A DNA stretch of 34,042 nucleotides from a virus: positions 15,933-49,974 of the IMG/VR virus record IMGVR_UViG_3300002514_008718. One strand, 5' to 3'. The notes below the pieces were generated by a model. The model was not told where the DNA came from and searched no databases. It was given only the letters and a program-made list of their open reading frames with translations. Positions within the stretch are counted from its first letter, which is position 1. Every line of letters begins with the position of its first letter. Below, piece after piece: positions 1-9,105 of the stretch. The translations under genes were made by a program, and so were the position numbers.

Positions 1-386
1 CCCGTATTTGACGGATTTAGTGATGGATTTCCAAGTGCATAGTGAAGTGTATCTGAAAATATTGCAATAGAAAATATTCTAAATTTATTATTATCCAAGA
101 ACCTAAAATGATGTTGCGGATCTTGACATACTACGTTTTCAATATTTTGATTTTCTAAATACTTTACAAGATCAGAGTCGCTATCTACAAATACTACTCT
201 CTTGTGATCTAATTTTGAGGAACAATTTTGTATTAAATTATTGTCTATATTGTCATATGACTTTCCCCTTCTCTCCCTATAGCAAATTAGATGAGGAATT
301 ATTCCAGCATTATTTGAAAAATAAACAAGTGGGCCAATTGCCTTAAAAAATGTCTTTCCTTTTGCTAGAAATGCAACATTTTTCAT
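1..386 (-). CDS. Partial glycan-cluster protein, N-terminal part only, GT-B-like
   Basis: The ATG at 386-384 overlaps the TGA stop of the upstream gene as ATGA, so translation is probably coupled. The frame stays open to the left edge (about 128 residues visible), so the gene is truncated by the window. The start MKNVAFLAKGKTFF, followed by alternating hydrophobic strands such as KRVVFVDSDSDLV and NIENVVCQDP, looks like the N-terminal Rossmann half of a GT-B or CDP-glycerol-transferase-like protein. No catalytic motif is in the visible part, so the enzyme class is inference from context. Moderately sure it is a real gene, not sure of its function. Confidence 0.6.
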   Translation of the reverse strand, partial: MKNVAFLAKGKTFFKAIGPLVYFSNNAGIIPHLICYRERRGKSYDNIDNNLIQNCSSKLDHKRVVFVDSDSDLVKYLENQNIENVVCQDPQHHFRFLDNNKFRIFSIAIFSDTLHYALGNPSLNPSNT

Positions 387-1294
387 AAAGCACCCCTGTT
401 GGAAAAAATTTCATCAGAAGATACAGGTCTATCCAGACTTGAAAATATTGACTTAATTTCATCATTTTCAAATATTGGAACTATAAGATCATCTCTCTCT
501 TTATTGAGATTATCATGGGTATAGTTTGGAAAATCTATCGCACAGGGATATTTCATAAATATCTTTTTTAAACCCATCTCTTTTGTTCTTGCTAAGTAGT
601 CACTGTAGTGATTGACACCATTAACACCAGATAGCCAGTGATCTAGTATCTCCCTATCTTTTATCTTGTCAACTTCAGCATAAGGGCCTATTTTTTCATA
701 CATTTCTCGATGTTGAATATGATAGTCATCATAGCACTTGTAGATTGCTGTAAAATACTCCACTCCATCTTTTGTAATTTCAATTGCTTCTGTCTTGTTG
801 TTCTTTTTAAGAATTCTTTGATGTGATAGCCCTCTGTATATGATACTAGAAATATCTTTAATATTATATTTTTCTTCTCTATGCGCCATAATTGACATAG
901 CTTCAGATATCCAGTCACACCTTCTTATGAACTGATGGTCGTCTGCAATTTCAACAAATATATCACCTTTTGATATTTTTCTTATTTGATTTCTAAACAT
1001 TCCAAATATTGAGTGCATTTTCTTTCTCTTATCAGGAAGCCCTACACCCTTCTTATCAAGATATTCAAAATAGTCACTCTCATTTGACAAAAGTATGGTT
1101 ACATTATTCACCTTATTGGAATAATCGACTAAAAATTCTCTAGTCCCATCTCTTGACCCATAGTCTGATATTATCCATTCAAATGGACCGTCATATACGT
1201 TGCATGCATCAAAGCTTCTAAGAAGATTCTTAAGAAGATTTATTCTATTAAATGTGTTTACGTAATATGTTACGAATGGTTTTCTTTGGTTCAT
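383..1294 (-). CDS. Family 2-like (GT-A) glycosyltransferase
   Basis: 303 residues. The start FVTYYVNTFNRINLLKNLL matches the first strand and helix of GT2 enzymes; the nucleotide-binding motif appears as DYGSRDGT rather than the usual DDGSxDGT, and EIADDHQF about residues 115-122 fits the metal-binding DxD region. It would move a sugar from a nucleotide donor to a glycan acceptor in the cytoplasm. Its first 47 bases overlap the end of the radical SAM gene upstream, longer than most overlaps here. A weak AAGAGA ribosome site lies about 9 bases before this ATG, so I keep this start. Donor and acceptor cannot be told. Confidence 0.75.
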   Translation of the reverse strand: MNQRKPFVTYYVNTFNRINLLKNLLRSFDACNVYDGPFEWIISDYGSRDGTREFLVDYSNKVNNVTILLSNESDYFEYLDKKGVGLPDKRKKMHSIFGMFRNQIRKISKGDIFVEIADDHQFIRRCDWISEAMSIMAHREEKYNIKDISSIIYRGLSHQRILKKNNKTEAIEITKDGVEYFTAIYKCYDDYHIQHREMYEKIGPYAEVDKIKDREILDHWLSGVNGVNHYSDYLARTKEMGLKKIFMKYPCAIDFPNYTHDNLNKERDDLIVPIFENDEIKSIFSSLDRPVSSDEIFSNRGAL

Positions 1295-3341
1295 TTATAA
1301 TTCTCTTTTTTCTTGATACATCTTTTAATAAGTGCTCTACATTCCATTTCCAAAAATTATATTGCGTAGATATACCACCCTCTCTAAAATTACAATCCCT
1401 ATGAGAAAATTTTACCAATTTCTCTTTATTGTTCGATGTGCATTCTGAAACATTATTTAGCTTTAAAACTTCACTATTTTTAAATTTTGCTACAATATAT
1501 TTCTTATTATCTGATTTTTTAACAATACTTTTAAATGAACTTGAATGCTTAATTGTCTCATATTTTTTTGGAAATATTAGCATATCAAATGAAAGCATTT
1601 CTTTTGCTATTGATAGGCTTAGCATGGCTTTTTTATCAAATACTGCCGGTCTGTCTTTATAATAAAACTCTATAAATGATAAAATATCTAGATGAATATC
1701 ATCATAATTTTTAAATAAAAAATTATCCAATGCAGTCCTACCTGCATGTCTATCTTCATAAAGTAAATTATAATATTTTTCTACTAAATTGACAATAATA
1801 CTATTATTATTTTTGGACCAATCTCTTAGAGACATTGTGACATCATAAAATGATGTGCCTGTAGAGTCTGAAATAAAATAAACTGTCTTATTAAACAGTC
1901 TCAGTGTATATGTCAGATAGAAAAAGCTCTCAATATTAAGTGCAATAGACATATCCCCTATAGGAAATGACGATGTCGAAATAACCGTATCTTGATCCAT
2001 TGTCCTACTCCCTCTTAGGGTCTTAATACCGAGCTCTTCTCTTCTTTTATCAAAATTTGATCCAGGAAGTATTGAAAGCGGAAACGTCTGAAACTTGTTT
2101 GGTCTAAGCTTCATTACATTTTGAACACTATGTAAATAACCGTTTAGATCGTCGCCAGGTAAGCCTAAGATTAAATCCATTTGAAACGGTATTCTTCTCT
2201 TTTTAATTCTATGTACAGTATCTTCAAATCTTACGTAGTTTGTCGGTCTATACATAACTTTTGCAGCTTCTTTATTAAATGTCTGTATTCCAACATCAAG
2301 CTGGCCCATTATCTTTCTACCTACAAGCTCTTCTAAAACGTCAAGAAAGTCATCATTTAGTGTCTGCCAGAAAAAATATCCAGATAAGTTTATATCAGCG
2401 TTAATCTTTCCTATCTCGAGCACATTTTTTAAAAACTCTAAGTCTCTTACCTTTTTTAGCCCAAATCCAGCATCAGCTAGGTTGAATTGACGTGCACCAA
2501 TTTCAACAAGATTGTTAAACTCATAGATCATTCTATCTGATGAATGATAGTCTATTTTTTTATCTGCAACACCCCATAGACAGTAGCTACAAGAAAATGG
2601 ACAACCTCTATATGACTCTAGCTGAAAAATTCTCTCACCCATTTCATCTGATACAGATTTTGGAATTCTATTTTTTTGATAAGCCTGCGGTATATTTGAA
2701 AAAGGAATAAAGTCACCTGCTCTAATTCCAAATGTATTTCCAGTAAATTTATTATATCTGTCTTTTTCCTTAGATGCACCCTTGTGACTTTTTTCTTGAT
2801 CTTTTAATATTTCATCAACTTCTATCTGAAGCATGTCTATTGAGCTATCTATAAAGTCACCTACGAAGTATATTCCCTTGGCTCTCTGTGATGCAAGTGA
2901 CATCTTGCTTTTTTCAAGATTATGATTAAATTCTCTATTTGCCTCCATTATTCTTTGAATTGGTCGCTCTCCGTACCAGGAAACAAAAAAGTCTGCTGAT
3001 TCACTATATCTTTGTGTAAAGTAGATTGGATCTTCTGATATGTGCGGGCCTCCCCATATGATCCAGCATTTATCGCCATAGTATCTTTTTAGTGAATGGC
3101 TTAGCTGTTCAACAACTTTAAAATTCCAAAGATATACAGAAAATGTAACGACACTAGGGCTATAGCTTACAATATCAAAAAACACCTTGTGCAAGTCTTC
3201 GCTATTCTTATACTCAAGTGTAATTAAGTTATCTTCATCACAAAGATCATTATCTATAAGGATGTTTGACATGTGAAGTTGAGGCAGGGGAGTAAATAAT
3301 ATCTTTCCAGAATGCACCATTACCTGAACTATTTTGGACAT
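1248..3341 (-). CDS. Radical SAM protein with N-terminal B12-binding-like domain
   Basis: 697 residues. Residues about 40-140 look like a B12-binding Rossmann fold (PSVVTFSVYLWNF, then IIWGGPH at 94-100). The radical SAM cluster motif CPFSCSYC has cysteines at 247, 251 and 254, and is followed by the beta strands of a partial TIM barrel (DLILGLPGDD, QTFPLSILPGS). The C-terminal 250 residues resemble the DUF4080-type tail of B12-binding radical SAM proteins. I do not see the DxHxxG cobalamin-ligand motif, so actual cobalamin binding is uncertain. Such enzymes often methylate or rearrange unactivated carbons; a sugar or glycan substrate is inferred from position. It starts 9 bases after the methyltransferase gene. 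Confidence 0.8.
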   Translation of the reverse strand: MSKIVQVMVHSGKILFTPLPQLHMSNILIDNDLCDEDNLITLEYKNSEDLHKVFFDIVSYSPSVVTFSVYLWNFKVVEQLSHSLKRYYGDKCWIIWGGPHISEDPIYFTQRYSESADFFVSWYGERPIQRIMEANREFNHNLEKSKMSLASQRAKGIYFVGDFIDSSIDMLQIEVDEILKDQEKSHKGASKEKDRYNKFTGNTFGIRAGDFIPFSNIPQAYQKNRIPKSVSDEMGERIFQLESYRGCPFSCSYCLWGVADKKIDYHSSDRMIYEFNNLVEIGARQFNLADAGFGLKKVRDLEFLKNVLEIGKINADINLSGYFFWQTLNDDFLDVLEELVGRKIMGQLDVGIQTFNKEAAKVMYRPTNYVRFEDTVHRIKKRRIPFQMDLILGLPGDDLNGYLHSVQNVMKLRPNKFQTFPLSILPGSNFDKRREELGIKTLRGSRTMDQDTVISTSSFPIGDMSIALNIESFFYLTYTLRLFNKTVYFISDSTGTSFYDVTMSLRDWSKNNNSIIVNLVEKYYNLLYEDRHAGRTALDNFLFKNYDDIHLDILSFIEFYYKDRPAVFDKKAMLSLSIAKEMLSFDMLIFPKKYETIKHSSSFKSIVKKSDNKKYIVAKFKNSEVLKLNNVSECTSNNKEKLVKFSHRDCNFREGGISTQYNFWKWNVEHLLKDVSRKKRIINEPKKTIRNILRKHI

Positions 3342-3350
3342 TATTTCACG

Positions 3351-3962
3351 CTATTTTGCAGCTTGGACGTTTAGAGACATTGGGATTCCATTTTCAAAAT
3401 CCATGTGAGGTCTGTATGCAAAGCTAAAGTCATCAATATTTCCATGAAATGTATCCCACGGATGATATCTTTCAATTCTCTTAAATCCTGACTCATATAG
3501 CAATGATCTTAGATTGGCAAGATTAAAAATTCTTCTATGGGTAAATTCATTCAGCTCTTCTTTTTCTCTTCCTCCGTATATCCAGTTTAGTAGATTTTCA
3601 AGATCTCCTGTTTGCTGATAATACTTTACTGTAGAGTCCCAATCTGGAACTGATATTCTTATGACGCCTCCTGTCTTTAGCACCCTGTTCCACTCTATTA
3701 GTGCACCTAGTGTATCGCCTCTAGGCATATGCTCTAGAACGTGGCACGCGTAAATATAATCAACAGATTCGTCATTAATGGCGCTTAAATCTCTAGCATC
3801 TGTCATTGGATGTTGTATTTCAGGTATGTCAAGATTGTCAACATTAACAAAGCCCTTAAACGGCTTATTTCCACAGCCTATGTTTAAAAGAATAGCACCG
3901 TCTCTGCTCCATCCGGGCCAGTACTTATCATCTTTAAACCTTGGTGTAACAATATTTGTCAC
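3351..3962 (-). CDS. Class I SAM-dependent methyltransferase
   Basis: 203 residues. Motif I is LLNIGCGNKPF (25-35), followed by NVDNLD as the acidic ribose-binding strand and DYIYACHVLEHMPRG then RVLKTGGVIRISVPD, the standard Methyltransf_11 layout. The start is GTG at 3962-3960: it overlaps the TAG stop of the epimerase gene as TAGTG and has a strong AGGAG ribosome site 6 bases upstream. It probably methylates a sugar or its nucleotide-activated form. The acceptor cannot be predicted. Confidence 0.85.
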   Translation of the reverse strand: MTNIVTPRFKDDKYWPGWSRDGAILLNIGCGNKPFKGFVNVDNLDIPEIQHPMTDARDLSAINDESVDYIYACHVLEHMPRGDTLGALIEWNRVLKTGGVIRISVPDWDSTVKYYQQTGDLENLLNWIYGGREKEELNEFTHRRIFNLANLRSLLYESGFKRIERYHPWDTFHGNIDDFSFAYRPHMDFENGIPMSLNVQAAK

Positions 3963-4945
3963 TATTTTCTCCTATCTAGATTTAAAAGATCTGCACATCT
4001 ATTGATGCCTTCCTCTAGAGTTGTTGGTGGGTTAAATCCGTGTGAAAGCATAAGGTCTGGGTTGCTTACTCTATAGTAGACACCCTCTGGCTTATCAAGC
4101 AGAGGATTTACAGGAATGTCGTCTAGATTGTGAAGCTGTTTACCCATTAGCTTAATTAAATCTCTAAAGCTTGTAGCATTTCCAGATCCGAGATTTACAG
4201 CACTTCCATTGTTTATTTGATTCATTATATTAAGCATTCCATCAACACAGTCATCAATATAGATAAAATCTCTAACTTGATCTCCAGTACTCCAGACATC
4301 AACTGGATCTCTTCCGTTATAGTTTGCAACTCTTCTTAAAATTGAAGGAAATGGATAGTTTAAGTGTTGATCCTCACCATATCCTGAAAACGGTCTAAAA
4401 CAAACTGTATTTAAACCATTTCTCTCATATGCGAGCTTAGCAAGATACTCTCCTGTTAATTTTGCCCACCCGTAAGAAAGATCAGGTTTTCCAATCACCT
4501 CACCGTCAAAGTCAATATCGCTTTCAACAAGCTGTCTATGATATTTTCTAGTTTGATACTTGGTAGGGTACGCAGCTGATGAGCTAAAGAACACAATTTT
4601 CTTTGGCTTTGTCTTAACAGCCCAGTTATACATTCTTGCATCAAGTGCAAGATCTTCTGCAACAACAAGCGGTGCATACTCTATTGTAAGTCTACCGCCC
4701 ACTATTGCTGCTAAATGAACTACAATATCAAATCTTTCTGTACATGATTCAAAGAATCTTGTAGCATCTTGATGAATAAATTTAATCTTTCTTGTAGACT
4801 TTAAGTGTGTCATCCACTCACTTGGGTGAAGTGAAGATTCTGATATTAGATTATCTACTATGGTAATATCGTACCCTATGTCAGACATCTTTTTAACAAT
4901 GTGGCGTCCTACAAATCCGGCACCACCCGTAACTAAAACATTCAT
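3962..4945 (-). CDS. Extended SDR NAD-dependent nucleotide-sugar epimerase/dehydratase
   Basis: 327 residues, the normal size for extended short-chain dehydrogenases. The N-terminal TGGAGFVG (6-13) is the NAD-binding glycine motif; Ser 121-123 and YGWAK (Tyr158, Lys162) form the catalytic triad; RDFIYIDDCVDGM is the conserved C-terminal part. The overall look is nearest to GDP-mannose/GDP-fucose type epimerases, though UDP-sugar 4-epimerase or heptose epimerase activity cannot be excluded. The ATG overlaps the TGA of the STELLO-like gene upstream (ATGA). It supplies an epimerised or deoxy nucleotide sugar to the glycosyltransferases of the cluster. Confident on family, not on substrate. Confidence 0.88.
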   Translation of the reverse strand: MNVLVTGGAGFVGRHIVKKMSDIGYDITIVDNLISESSLHPSEWMTHLKSTRKIKFIHQDATRFFESCTERFDIVVHLAAIVGGRLTIEYAPLVVAEDLALDARMYNWAVKTKPKKIVFFSSSAAYPTKYQTRKYHRQLVESDIDFDGEVIGKPDLSYGWAKLTGEYLAKLAYERNGLNTVCFRPFSGYGEDQHLNYPFPSILRRVANYNGRDPVDVWSTGDQVRDFIYIDDCVDGMLNIMNQINNGSAVNLGSGNATSFRDLIKLMGKQLHNLDDIPVNPLLDKPEGVYYRVSNPDLMLSHGFNPPTTLEEGINRCADLLNLDRRK

Positions 4946-5928
4946 AATGAGCTTATATCCTCAATCCAGTCTCTTTGAAATGCAGTCATTTCTCTACTAA
5001 TAAAAGGTAGATCCTTTATACCTTCAACTATGCAAGAATACATCTCAAGTGTGTTATTTCCAAAAACATCTATCTCATTTAAAGCATTTAGAAACGATAA
5101 TGTATTTCTATATCCTATAACCTCTCTCTCTAGATCCTTAGATAGATCATGAATATTTCTATCTTGATACACAGTAGGCTTTGTAAATAGAACGCTTGTT
5201 CCAATTTCTCTCATAACTCTTTGTGACATATAGCTTGCCCAAATATCATCCATCCTCCCTATATCGAAGCCCAGGCACATTGCAGGTGCAATTCTTCTAG
5301 TAAAAAATGTATTTTGAGTATTGTAGGGTGAAAATGTGCAATTATCTATTGCAAAATTTTTATTGGAAAACTTAAGATCAAATGGTCCACCTGCTATCCT
5401 GCATACTGCATCAACATCTGGATCACCATCCCAAAGACCTGCTTCAACTTCTACAGTAACAGATTCAACTTTTTCTCTTCGTTTATTTCTTTCTTCTAGA
5501 AGTTGTACGGGAAAGCCTCTGTGCCAAAGCTTGCTAGATGTTGCCTCACTGTGCTCAAATAGTGAATCACATACAAGATCATCTGAAATTACTCGCTGAA
5601 CAACTGATTTTCCCAATGAGAGATTTTGTCCCCAGCAGTCATATGGAATATTATCATCATCAATTGTTGCTATGACGTCTGCACCATTTCTTAGTGCTAA
5701 GAGATATCCAATATTTCTTCTTTGGATTAGGTTCCACGGAATATGTCCTACTGATTTAAATCCTAAATCTTTTTGAACGCTTGCTGGATAGAATTCACCA
5801 TTTTTTAGTTTTATATCTGGCGTTTTTTTATCACCTATGACTATTAGATTCCACCCATCCATTTCATCAAACTTAGAAAGAGCAGGTGTGACATCATTTA
5901 TTGTTGTTGTGACTATAAATTTATTCAT
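4942..5928 (-). CDS. STELLO/DUF288-like glycosyltransferase
   Basis: 328 residues. The N-terminal strand-helix FIVTTTIND, WNLIVIGDKKTPDI and a DDDN motif (IATIDDDNIPYD) match what I know of the STELLO (DUF288) family, a GT-A-like group best known from eukaryotes and also found in some bacteria and viruses. The DDD would bind a metal and nucleotide-sugar phosphates. The start overlaps the last 8 bases of the preceding gene, with AGGA about 9 bases upstream. An alternative reading is a reversibly-glycosylated-protein-like mutase. Family call is from motif recall, not a search. Confidence 0.65.
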   Translation of the reverse strand: MNKFIVTTTINDVTPALSKFDEMDGWNLIVIGDKKTPDIKLKNGEFYPASVQKDLGFKSVGHIPWNLIQRRNIGYLLALRNGADVIATIDDDNIPYDCWGQNLSLGKSVVQRVISDDLVCDSLFEHSEATSSKLWHRGFPVQLLEERNKRREKVESVTVEVEAGLWDGDPDVDAVCRIAGGPFDLKFSNKNFAIDNCTFSPYNTQNTFFTRRIAPAMCLGFDIGRMDDIWASYMSQRVMREIGTSVLFTKPTVYQDRNIHDLSKDLEREVIGYRNTLSFLNALNEIDVFGNNTLEMYSCIVEGIKDLPFISREMTAFQRDWIEDISSL

Positions 5929-6739
5929 TTAGCCAGTCCTCTACATGCTGTTGTTTTATATCTTTTGCTTGCTTGCAGATTATGTTGTCAGGAATATCTG
6001 CATTAGTTAAAATGTCTTGAACCAAAGAGCTATCACCTATATGATAAAACCCTCTAGCTAGATCGAGATTATATGGATTCATGGCTCTGTGCATGATATT
6101 ATCCTGATAGAATTCATCACTTGGCAAGCTTTCATGATTAACTTTATTGTATCTCATATCATCATAAAAATAAATTTCATTCTCTTTAAAGTTACTTTGA
6201 ATAATGAATGAAAGAAGAGACTCAGGGTTTCCAACCTTAAAATAGTCAACAATATTGTCTATATTAAATATATTTCGCTTATCGATCTCGCTTTTTCTGA
6301 ATATTATAAAATGATCATCAACGTCGCCGTGTATGCACTTTTCTGTCCTGTACTCAAGGCCTCTTCCTCTAAATGCGACGTGAATATTATTTTTATTCAT
6401 AAAGTCTATTATTTCTAAAATAGGTTCAACCTTTGTAGCGTATGCATCTGAGTGATAGTGAACAATAAACTCAGATGAGCAGTTTAGTATTGACGTCATT
6501 ATACAGTCAAATATTCTTAATCTTCTATACGGCTTTGGTGTATTTTGAATACTGTGATCTCCAGCTGTAAATTTATCAATATCTAGACTTTTGACTCTTT
6601 CAAAGCTTGATGGGTCATTACAACATACACTTATAAATGAATCATTTTCATCTTTCCAGTGACTTCTAATGATATTTATATTTGTATTTAGTTCATCAAT
6701 TTTATTATATACAGATAATGCAATTCCAATTTTTTTCAT
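5921..6739 (-). CDS. GT-A-like glycosyltransferase
   Basis: 272 residues from the ATG at 6739. An in-frame ATG also exists at 6763, but MKKIGIALSVYNKIDEL is the normal first strand of a GT-A enzyme and the 6739 start lies 2 bases after the upstream stop with AAGAGA before it, so I prefer 6739. EFIVHYHSDAYAT supplies a DxD-like acidic site (HSD), and DEFYQDN later may be catalytic. Divergent from textbook GT2 enzymes. It sits between two other glycosyltransferase-like genes and shares their transcript. Confidence 0.6.
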   Translation of the reverse strand: MKKIGIALSVYNKIDELNTNINIIRSHWKDENDSFISVCCNDPSSFERVKSLDIDKFTAGDHSIQNTPKPYRRLRIFDCIMTSILNCSSEFIVHYHSDAYATKVEPILEIIDFMNKNNIHVAFRGRGLEYRTEKCIHGDVDDHFIIFRKSEIDKRNIFNIDNIVDYFKVGNPESLLSFIIQSNFKENEIYFYDDMRYNKVNHESLPSDEFYQDNIMHRAMNPYNLDLARGFYHIGDSSLVQDILTNADIPDNIICKQAKDIKQQHVEDWLNE

Positions 6740-6741
6740 TT

Positions 6742-7464
6742 TTATTCTCTTATTAGAAACCATTCGTTTTTAATCTCTTCTACTGCCACATCTTTATTTT
6801 TTCTAAGGTGAAAATCCAATATAGGTTCTGGTCGAAATACCTTGCTTTCTTTAACAATTAGATCCATATTATCAAAAATAGATGAATAGTAATCAATATT
6901 TTTTGAGCTTGATATGGCGAAAACATCTCTTATTGGTATTCCACCATTTCTAGCTTCATCGTCACAATTTGGAACATATATTGTTTTATCAATATCGACT
7001 ATATCTTCTCCAATGTTAATTGGAGAATTAAATCCAAGATCTGTCCTGTGCCTTATGACAGAATCATATACAAAATTATTTTGACTTTCATATTTTAATT
7101 TTTGATCATTGCATTTTTTAATCTTATAGTACATTGCAAGTATATGTTGACCCTTGCTCCTTACACCTCCAAATCCTTTTTTTACCCATCTTGGATTTGC
7201 TACAAATTTCATATATTCTGAGGTATCCCACTCTATTTCTTTCTCAACATTTATTGAAACTGGAGAGTATATTGAAATAACTTTATCAATAATGCTCCTT
7301 GTAGATTCAAACATTTTAACTGTTCTCCAGTCCTGATTGTCCCATGTGTCAATAAAAAAATCAAACTCATGCTCAGCATTAGGAGAAATTATATTTTTAT
7401 AAAAATTTTCATACCCCTCTTCGAACTGTCTAAGATGGCCTGAGATGCAGACAGCAATTTTCAT
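6742..7464 (-). CDS. Putative glycosyltransferase of the CISGHLR type
   Basis: 240 residues. The start MKIAVCISGHLRQFE is a recurrent opening of poorly characterised glycosyltransferase-like proteins in polysaccharide clusters of bacteria and large viruses (often MKIAxCISGQLR). Further landmarks are DFFIDTWD, a conserved-looking SKGQHILAMYYKI helix and VIRHRTDLGF, which resembles the acidic active site of that group. The ATG overlaps the upstream TAA as TAATG with GGAAAG 7 bases before. The activity is inferred from context; I know of no biochemical characterisation of this group. Confidence 0.55.
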   Translation of the reverse strand: MKIAVCISGHLRQFEEGYENFYKNIISPNAEHEFDFFIDTWDNQDWRTVKMFESTRSIIDKVISIYSPVSINVEKEIEWDTSEYMKFVANPRWVKKGFGGVRSKGQHILAMYYKIKKCNDQKLKYESQNNFVYDSVIRHRTDLGFNSPINIGEDIVDIDKTIYVPNCDDEARNGGIPIRDVFAISSSKNIDYYSSIFDNMDLIVKESKVFRPEPILDFHLRKNKDVAVEEIKNEWFLIRE

Positions 7465-9044
7465 TATATCTTTCCTTCATTCCTTAAATTAAGAAATAGG
7501 TTATATTTTCCAAAATTAAATAAAAACTTATCAAGCGGATGCTCATGAAGTGGTGACATGTTTATCCACACTAGAGAAGTTAAAATTTCAACCTTTTTTA
7601 AATTAAAATTATTATAAATTAAAAATTTATTAAAAACATCTTTACAGTCTAAAAGATTCTTACTACATAAAATATCACATTCAATATTGTCTTCTTTAAA
7701 CTTAATTTTATATTGCTGCCTATTGATAAGGTCGTGATTAAAGATTAGGCTGTGATTAATTTTTGCTAAATCATAGTAGACGTCACCAATGTCAATATTG
7801 TTTGCAAAGTCTTGACGCCAGTCTATTAAGCTAAATCCGGACTCTGTTTCAATAATATTGTCTAATGTTAGATCACCATGCATTAGAGCAGGTATTCCGT
7901 CACACAATAGATTCTTATCAATTTTATTAATCATTTCAAAAACAGGAGGAATAAGCTCATCATTAATGCGAGATGCAATATCAGATTCATTTATCAAATT
8001 TTTCTCAATCCGCATGCGTGTTTTTTCAAAATAAAAAGAAAAACAGCTATCATGAATATCAGCGTTCGAAGTCTTAGACCACATTTTTTCATTTGCCCAA
8101 TAAAGAAATTTTTCCATCTTTCTTGGTGTAACAGATTTTGAAAACAATGTGCCGTCTATGAGACTATATTTAAAAAAATTATCTGTATATGTTAAAATTT
8201 CTGGAACAAGGCCGGACAAGACTTTTGCTCTTTTTACTCTGTTTATATTCATTTCTTTGTTTGAAAAGAACTTAACTACGTTATTGTTAACAAAATAGAT
8301 GCTTTCATTTGACTTATCCAAGACGTTGTTGACAGGTTTAAAAAACTTTCTAGTCTTTTCAAGCTCTGATGAATTTCCGATATCATGCCATCGATCTAGT
8401 ACAACTATTTTAAACTTATTCGCCTTGTCATCTCTTAGATTAGAGATCATTTCATTAATTACATCACAATCAGAGATGCTTTGATTTTCTTCTTTTTTTA
8501 GAACAGTGTCAAGAGATTTCCAAAACTCTTTATAGCTATTTACACCACAGAGGCCTGGATATGCATATTCAAAAGAAATCTCTCCTTTTTTATTAAACCC
8601 TTCAAAAGAAAGATTTGAATTTAATTTTAACGTTCTATACTGGTCACCGTTTTCAACTTTTGAAGCAGCAACCCAATTTTCACTGGGATATATAATCTTA
8701 TCAGTAGTTATTGTATCTCCTGCATGAAAGATAAAAGGTGACTGAAGATGTTCTTTTGCACACCTCATTGAATATAGCTGACTTGATCCCTCTCCAGAAA
8801 ACTTATCAACTTCAACAAATATAAAGTCTCTATCTGTATGTGCAATTTGTAGATACTGTCTTACATGATCTCCAAAATGACCAAGTGTAATAATGTACTC
8901 TGTGCCCATTGGGTAAGATTCTATTATTCTAGATATAGCAGGCTTGTCACCTATTCTAATAAGAGAATTATTTGTAAACTCTGTAAGACCTCCCAGCCTG
9001 TTTCCTATGCCACTAGTCGTAATGAGGACTTTGAATTTAAGCAT
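7464..9044 (-). CDS. Fusion of nucleotidyltransferase and APH-type kinase
   Basis: 526 residues in two domains. Residues 1 to about 240 resemble sugar-phosphate/choline-phosphate nucleotidyltransferases: LITTSGIGNRLG is a degenerate version of the glycine-rich loop, and DRWHDIGNSSELEKTRKFF matches the C-terminal strand-helix of that family. Residues about 300-526 form a phosphotransferase with HGDLTLDN (catalytic Asp and metal-binding Asn) and LIDWRQD (metal-binding Asp), as in choline/ethanolamine/aminoglycoside kinases. A plausible role is phosphorylation then nucleotide activation of a small alcohol or sugar. It starts just after a rho-independent terminator (9061-9098), and I see no clear promoter of its own in the 60 bases upstream. 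Confidence 0.75.
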   Translation of the reverse strand: MLKFKVLITTSGIGNRLGGLTEFTNNSLIRIGDKPAISRIIESYPMGTEYIITLGHFGDHVRQYLQIAHTDRDFIFVEVDKFSGEGSSQLYSMRCAKEHLQSPFIFHAGDTITTDKIIYPSENWVAASKVENGDQYRTLKLNSNLSFEGFNKKGEISFEYAYPGLCGVNSYKEFWKSLDTVLKKEENQSISDCDVINEMISNLRDDKANKFKIVVLDRWHDIGNSSELEKTRKFFKPVNNVLDKSNESIYFVNNNVVKFFSNKEMNINRVKRAKVLSGLVPEILTYTDNFFKYSLIDGTLFSKSVTPRKMEKFLYWANEKMWSKTSNADIHDSCFSFYFEKTRMRIEKNLINESDIASRINDELIPPVFEMINKIDKNLLCDGIPALMHGDLTLDNIIETESGFSLIDWRQDFANNIDIGDVYYDLAKINHSLIFNHDLINRQQYKIKFKEDNIECDILCSKNLLDCKDVFNKFLIYNNFNLKKVEILTSLVWINMSPLHEHPLDKFLFNFGKYNLFLNLRNEGKI

Positions 9045-9060
9045 AGCAGCACTTAAATCT

Positions 9061-9098
9061 AAAAAAAATCAAAGATATGTTTTTATTTTTCATCTTTG
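9061..9098 (-). terminator. Rho-independent terminator after the 9106-10286 gene pair
   Basis: Read on the minus strand, CAAAGAT (9098-9092) pairs perfectly with ATCTTTG (9076-9070) across a 15-base A-rich loop and is followed by A and then eight T (9068-9061). The plus strand lacks a T-run, so it serves minus-strand transcription. It lies between the small HAD gene and the kinase fusion, splitting the long glycan operon. Confidence 0.6.
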
Positions 9099-9105
9099 TC
9101 ATATG

